From NCBI GenBank assembly GCA_035771175.1, contig CM069605.1, forward strand, positions 20,042,288-20,106,287: a stretch of 64,000 nt of DNA, written 5' to 3'. The DNA comes from Paratinospora sagittata. Its lineage: Eukaryota > Streptophyta > Magnoliopsida > Ranunculales > Menispermaceae. The position numbers and the translations under genes are program-made. Position 1 is the stretch's first letter, and each line of letters begins with the position of its first letter. This document shows, in pieces, positions 59,180 to 64,000 of the stretch. Below the pieces are notes generated by a model. That model saw only the letters and a list, made by a program, of their open reading frames with translations, searched no databases and was not told the origin of the DNA.

Positions 59180-59940
59180 TCAGTTGGTACTAGAAAACAA
59201 TTTAGTGTATTTTTGTTTAATTGTTGCTTCTAGTTCCCATGTTGCTTCCTTAACGCAGTGGTGATCCCAGAGCACCTTCACAAATGGTATGCTACGTCGC
59301 CTTAGTTCTTGAGTTTTTTTATCCAAAATCTGTATCGCCTTCTCCTGATACTTATTTCCTTCCTCAACCCGAACCTCGACTAGAGGGATGATATGCGAAG
59401 GATCAGAACGATACTTGCGAAGCATAGATACGTGAAAAACGTCATGAACCTTAGGCATGGACGATGGAAGGGACAGACAATAAGCAAGTTCTCTAATATG
59501 TTCAATGATCTGGAATGGACCTATATACCGCCGGGAGAGCTTTCCTTTGAACCCAAAGCGTTTGACACCTCTTGTGGGCTGAACTTTTAGAAAAACAAAG
59601 TCCCCCATATTAAATTCTAGATGATGTCTCCGCTTGTCAGCATAGCTCTTTTGTCAACTTCGTGCAACACGAAGTCATTCCTTTACTAGTGTGATCTTCT
59701 CAGAAGTCTCTTGAACTAGTTCAGGGCCCAACTGCGGTCGATTTGCCATATCTAACCAGCATACCAGAGATCTGCAATGGTGACCATAGAGAGCCTCGTA
59801 CGGTGCCATGTCGATACTAGTTTGGTAGCTGTTGTTGTATGCAAATTCAGCTAAATGTAAATACTTTACCCATCCGTCATTAAAGTCCAAAATACAACAC
59901 CGTAACATGTCCTCTAAGGTTTGATTTCGCAATCTGAGTA
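59180..59940 (-). pseudogene. Element E integrase C-terminus and chromodomain
   Basis: Minus strand. The segment 59932-59675 has [30 protein letters not shown] and APYEALYG, the region after the integrase catalytic Glu. A stop and shift near 59675 precede 59608-59180: DFVFLKVQPTRGVKRFGFKG, the GPY/F motif [32 protein letters not shown], then a chromodomain (PFVKVLWDHHCVKEATWELE). It is a chromodomain gypsy element, but clearly a different family from A-C at residue level. Everything upstream (gag to integrase core) is missing; the element breaks at the 33-bp inverted repeat. Confidence 0.88.
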
Positions 59941-59983
59941 ACCACTGAACTCAGTGGTTACTCAGATTGCGAAATCAAACCTT
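59916..59983. repeat. Perfect 33-bp inverted repeat at the broken end of element E
   Basis: 59916-59948 and 59951-59983 are exact reverse complements with a 2-nt spacer. The left arm is the end of element E integrase (minus-strand NQTL codons). The right arm leads into the SINE-like repeat. The arms are identical, so the event is young or has been maintained by conversion. Confidence 0.95.
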
Positions 59984-60180
59984 ATAAGGAGGTTGTGAGT
60001 TCGAATCTGAGCGAGGCCTGCACTATTCATGAATGAATAGAGTGGACAAATGATCTGGATATGGGGCGCTTGCGCAACCTAGATAGGACAATATTATGGG
60101 ATCATAGTGGCTTGAGTATGCCCTGCGGGGGTACTCATCACACTGGGTATGGGGCGCTTGCGCAACCCAGGTGTGACAAG
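59949..60180 (+). mobile_element. SINE-like repeat with tRNA-like head
   Basis: TCAGTGGTTACTC (59951-59963) resembles a Pol III A box and GAGTTCGAATC (59997-60007) a B box, 33 nt apart, as in tRNA-derived SINEs. The body holds two copies of a 23-bp module containing TATGGGGCGCTTGCGCAACC (60057-60079 and 60145-60167) and ends GTGTGAC. Blocks AGTGGACAAATGATC and GGACAATATTATG also occur, inverted, in the 30847-31060 foldback. I see no poly(A) tail and no clear target duplication. The A box overlaps the inverted repeat, so the head could be partly accidental. Confidence 0.45.
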
Positions 60181-63100
60181 ACATATCTCATGTCTAAAAA
60201 ACTCGAGCTCTCGGGTTTGTGTATATCAACCTGCTATAGCCTGCTATCTGTCAATAGAGAACATGATACACAACCCACTAGCATGCCATCCACGTCTTAG
60301 ACTAAAATATGACATTTCTAACGAGGAAAATGTGGGCACTTTTGCTTGCTCGATTTTTCTATTCCTTACAAAGTTTTGCCAGGTTATCTTAATTGAAATA
60401 TTCTCTACTAACACCTTGATGATTCCCATTGTCTCGAACGCCCAAAACAAATTTAGATTAAACAATGTTTTGAATTCAAATCATTTTGTACTCTCTTCCT
60501 CTTTAACCTGCATCTTCTAATTTTATAAAACACTCATTCTCTGATTTTGAAAAATACAACACACTCGATTTTTTCAAGTTATATTGAGCTTTTCAAAGAG
60601 TTTTTGAAGAGAAGAAAGTAATGATTCTTGCATTTGCCAAAACAAGCTTCGAATTGAATGAAAATTCCAATCTATCTTGATGATAACGTCATTGTTCAGC
60701 AAGTTCTTCATTTTATCCCTTTTGTGCATTGATTTGTAGAGGCTATCCATTGTTTTAAACTGTAAGTATAAGAAGTTTACTCGGTAAGATAACACATAAA
60801 AAAAATACATCAAACAATAGCTTTCAAAGTCTACAAAGATCAAGCTCGATGAACAAAGACATATCTCATGTCTAATGCATTAGTTTGATCTTTGGCGTGT
60901 AGGGTAATCTCTCGATCAATCTCAGCACTAAAACTCTGAAAATTGCAAAGTCTTCAAAATCGCTTTGATATAGTATTTCATTTCAAAAAAATGTTTTTCG
61001 AAAGATTTTACTCATAATTTCAATGAGTTTTGAATTATTTAAATGTGTTTATTCTTGTATCAAAGTGTTTTGTGCCAATGGAATGGTTCTTGAGTGTCAA
61101 AATATTAAATTTTCAAAAGTAAGGCCATCCAGCAATTTGCCAAAAATTTTCAGAAGGCACTAGCGCACTATCAGTGTTGATAGCACGCTGATAGGGTTCA
61201 TTAATAAAACATTTATTTTTTTGGAAAATTGTCTATAGCGCGCTATCTTCTTTGATAACTCGCTATAAAGCTGTTGTCGGGATCATTCCTTTTTTAGTAA
61301 AATGGGCAATAACGCGCTATAGGCCTTGATAACACGCTATCGAAAAGTCTTAAAAACTCGAGCTCTCGGGTTTGTGTATATCGACCTACTATAGCCTGAT
61401 ATCTGTCAATAGAGAACGTGATACACAACCCAATAGCACGCCATCCACGTCTTAGACTAAAATATGATATTTCTAACGAGAAAAATGTGGGCACTTTTTG
61501 CTTGCTCGATTTTTCTATTCCTTACACAGTTTTGCCAGGTTATCTTAATTGAAATATTCTCTACTAACACCTTGATGATTCCCATTGTCTCGTACGCCCA
61601 AAACAAATTTAGATTGAACAATGTCTTGAATTCAAATCATTTTGTACTCTCTTGCTGTTAAGCCTGCAACTTCTAATTTTATAAAACTCATTTTCTGATT
61701 TTGAAAAATACAACGCACTCGATTTTTTCAAGTTAGATTGAGCTTTCCAAAGAGTTTTCGAACAGAAGAAAGTAATGATTCTTGCATTTGCCAAAACAAG
61801 CTTCGAATTGAATCAAAATTGCAATCTGTCTTGATGATAACATTATTGTTCAGCAAGTTCTTCATTCTATCCCTTTGGTGCTTAAATTTGCAGAGGCTAT
61901 CCATTGTTTTAAACTGAAAGTATATGAAGTGGTCTCGGTAAGATAACACATCAAAAAAGAACACATCAAACAATAGCTTTCGAAGTCTACAAAGATCAAG
62001 CTCGATGAACAAAGACATATCTCATGTCTAATGCATTAGTTTGATCTTTGGCGTGTAGGGTAACCTCTCGATCAATCTCAGCACTAAAACTCTGAAAATT
62101 GCAAAGTCTTCATAATCACTTTGATATAGTATTTCATTTCAAAAAAATGTTTTTCGAAAGATTTTACTCATAATTTCAATGAGTTTTGAATTATTTAAAT
62201 GTGTTTATTCTTGTATCAAAGTGTTTTGTACCAATGGAATGGTTCTTGAGTGTCAAAATATTAAATTTTCAAAAGTAAGGCCATCCAGCAATTTGCCAAA
62301 AATTTTCAGAAGGCACTAGCGGACTATCAGTGTTGATAGCACGCTGATAGGGTTCATTAATAAAACATTTATTTTTTTGGAAAATTGTCTATTGCGCGCT
62401 ATCTTCTTTGATAACTCGCTATAAAGCTGTTGCCGGGATCATTCCTTTTTTAGTAAAATGGGCAATAACGCGCTATAGGCCTTGATAACACGCTATCGAA
62501 AAGTCTTAAAAACTCGAGCTCTCGGGTTTGTGTATATCGACCTACTATAGCCTAATATCTGTCAATAGAGAACGTGATACACAACCCAATAGCACGCCAT
62601 CCACGTCTTAGACTAAAATATGATATTTCTAACGAGAAAAATGTGGGCACTTTTTGCTTGCTCGATTTTTCTATTCCTTACACAGTTTTGCCAGGTTATC
62701 TTAATTGAAATATTCTCTACTAACACCTTGATGATTCCCATTGTCTCGTACGCCCAAAACAAATTTAGATTGAACAATGTTTTGAATTCAAATCATTTTG
62801 TACTCTCTTGCTCTTTAGCCTGCAACTTCTAATTTTATAAAACTCATTTTCTGATTTTGAAAAATACAACGCACTCGATTTTTTCAAGTTAGATTGAGCT
62901 TTCCAAAGAGTTTTCGAACAGAAGAAAGTAATGATTCTTGCATTTGCCAAAACAAGCTTCGAATTGAATCAAAATTGCAATCTGTCTTGATGATAACGTT
63001 ATTGTTCAGCAAGTTCTTCATTCTATCCCTTTGGTGCTTAAATTTGCAGAGGCTATCCATTGTTTTAAACTGAAAGTATATGAAGTGGTCTCGGTAAGAT

Positions 63101-64000
63101 AACACATAAAAAAAGAACACATCAAACAATAGCTTTCGAAGTCTACAAAGGTCAAGGTCGAACAACGAAGACATATCTCATGTCTAATGCATTAGTTTGA
63201 TCTTTGGCTTGTAGGGTAACCTCTCGATCAATCTCAGCACTAAAACACTGAAAATTGCAAAGTCTTCAAAATCACTTCGATATAGTATTTCATTTTGATA
63301 AAATGTTTTTCGAAAGATTTTACTCATAATTTCAATGAGCTTTGAATTATTTAAATGTGTTTATTCTTGTATCAAAGTGTTTTGAGTAAATGGAATGGTT
63401 CTTGAGTGTCAAATATTAATTTTTCAAAAGTAAGGCCATCCAGCAATTTGCCAAAAATTTTCAGAAGGCACTAGCGCACTATTAGTGTTGATAGCACGCT
63501 GATAGGGTTCATTAATAAAACATTTATTGTTTTTGAAAATTGTCTATAGCGCGCTATCTCCTTTGATAACTCGCTATAAAGCTGTTGTCGTGATCTTTCC
63601 ATTTTTAGTAAAATGGGAAATAGCGCGTTATAGGCCTTCATAACACCCTATCAGAAAGTCTTAAAAACTCGACCTCTCGGGTTTGTGTATATCAACCTGC
63701 TATAGCCTGCTATCTGTCAATAGAGAACATGATACACAAACCATTAGCATGCCATCCACGTCTTAGATAAAATATGACATTTCTAACGAGAAAAATTTGA
63801 GCACTTTTGCTTGCTCGATTTTTCTATTCCTTACACAGTTTTGCTAGGTTATCTTAATTGAAATATTCTCTACTAACACCGTGATGATTCCCATTCTCTC
63901 GAACACCCAAAACAAATTTAGATTAAACAATGTTTCGAATTCAAATCATTTTGTACTTTCTTGCACTTTAACCTGCAACTTCTAATTTTATAAAACACTC
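60181..64000 (+). repeat. SAT2 satellite array (about 3.3 units of ~1.15 kb)
   Basis: The palindrome region (A/T)TAGCGCGCTAT recurs at 61235, about 62391 and 63545 (period 1152-1156 bp). A shortened first unit starts at 60181 and jumps from CATGTCTAA to AAAACTCGAGCTC. The two units between about 61.2 and 63.4 kb are nearly identical, and the outer ones more diverged. Recurrent words are GATAGC/GCTATC (GATAGCACGCTGATAG, AACGCGCTATAGG). Minus-strand open frames at 60574-60843, 61728-62018 and 62884-63174 and plus-strand ones at 61464 and 62620 are positionally conserved. They show no selection that I can see and no known domain. The array runs off the window end. Confidence 0.9.

Noticed and set aside
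59641..59670. Short palindrome ACTTCG...CGAAGT in element E
   Set aside because: An 8-bp stem inside integrase coding sequence; expected by chance and coding constraint.
59949..60020. Possible tRNA gene
   Set aside because: A- and B-box-like words are present, but no acceptor stem or anticodon arm can be drawn; a SINE-like head is more likely.

Overview
The window looks like nuclear repeat-rich heterochromatin of a flowering plant, most likely a eudicot. I see no ordinary host gene. Everything I can support is a tandem repeat, an LTR retrotransposon in some state of decay, or a small folded or SINE-like repeat. The plant assignment rests on chromodomain-bearing Ty3/gypsy elements primed by initiator tRNA-Met, LTRs of about 3 kb starting TGTGACGCCCC, and the AT-rich satellite background.

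Layout. (1) SAT1, a satellite with a monomer of about 1.09 kb, always in the same orientation, occupies 1-2635, 18989-28154, 31061-34826, 45412-46933 and 49829-56753. (2) Element A, a Ty3/gypsy element of Tekay/Del type, lies at 2632-7065 plus 15797-18988. It is split by a second element of the same family, element B (7066-15796), which is flanked by ACATG/ACCTG target-site duplications. B carries the best preserved polyprotein: gag, protease, RT and RNase H in one frame, then one stop codon, then integrase. (3) Relic D (28155-30846) is a much older gypsy element, recognisable only in fragments. It ends at a 214-bp hairpin element (30847-31060). (4) Element C (34824-45413) has both LTR ends clipped and covers gag through chromodomain with many lesions. 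(5) A solo LTR (46934-49828, minus strand) has a perfect 5-bp target duplication (GTAAT) and sits inside a SAT1 monomer. (6) From 56771 a second, unrelated satellite (SAT2, about 1.15 kb) takes over to the window end. It is interrupted by the 3' part of another gypsy element, E (57790-59940, minus strand), and by a SINE-like repeat (about 59949-60180).

Most notable points. SAT1 appears to be a satellite made from a small LTR retrotransposon. On its minus strand each monomer has an LTR-like region with 36-bp subrepeats, a U5-like stretch, a 12-13 nt initiator tRNA-Met primer-binding site, and a leader. The LTR of element E carries five GAAnnTTC-type dyads at 20-bp spacing, 27 bp upstream of a TATA box, in the layout of a heat-shock-responsive retrotransposon promoter. 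The 3' LTR of B is a mosaic that suggests gene conversion from the neighbouring 3' LTR of A. A and C share a gag deletion, and A, B and C all lack the catalytic Ser/Thr of the protease. Two rearrangement junctions contain templated filler DNA.

Functionally, element proteins would have copied and integrated element RNA, with the chromodomain steering insertion to heterochromatin. All copies seen here are inactive as they stand.
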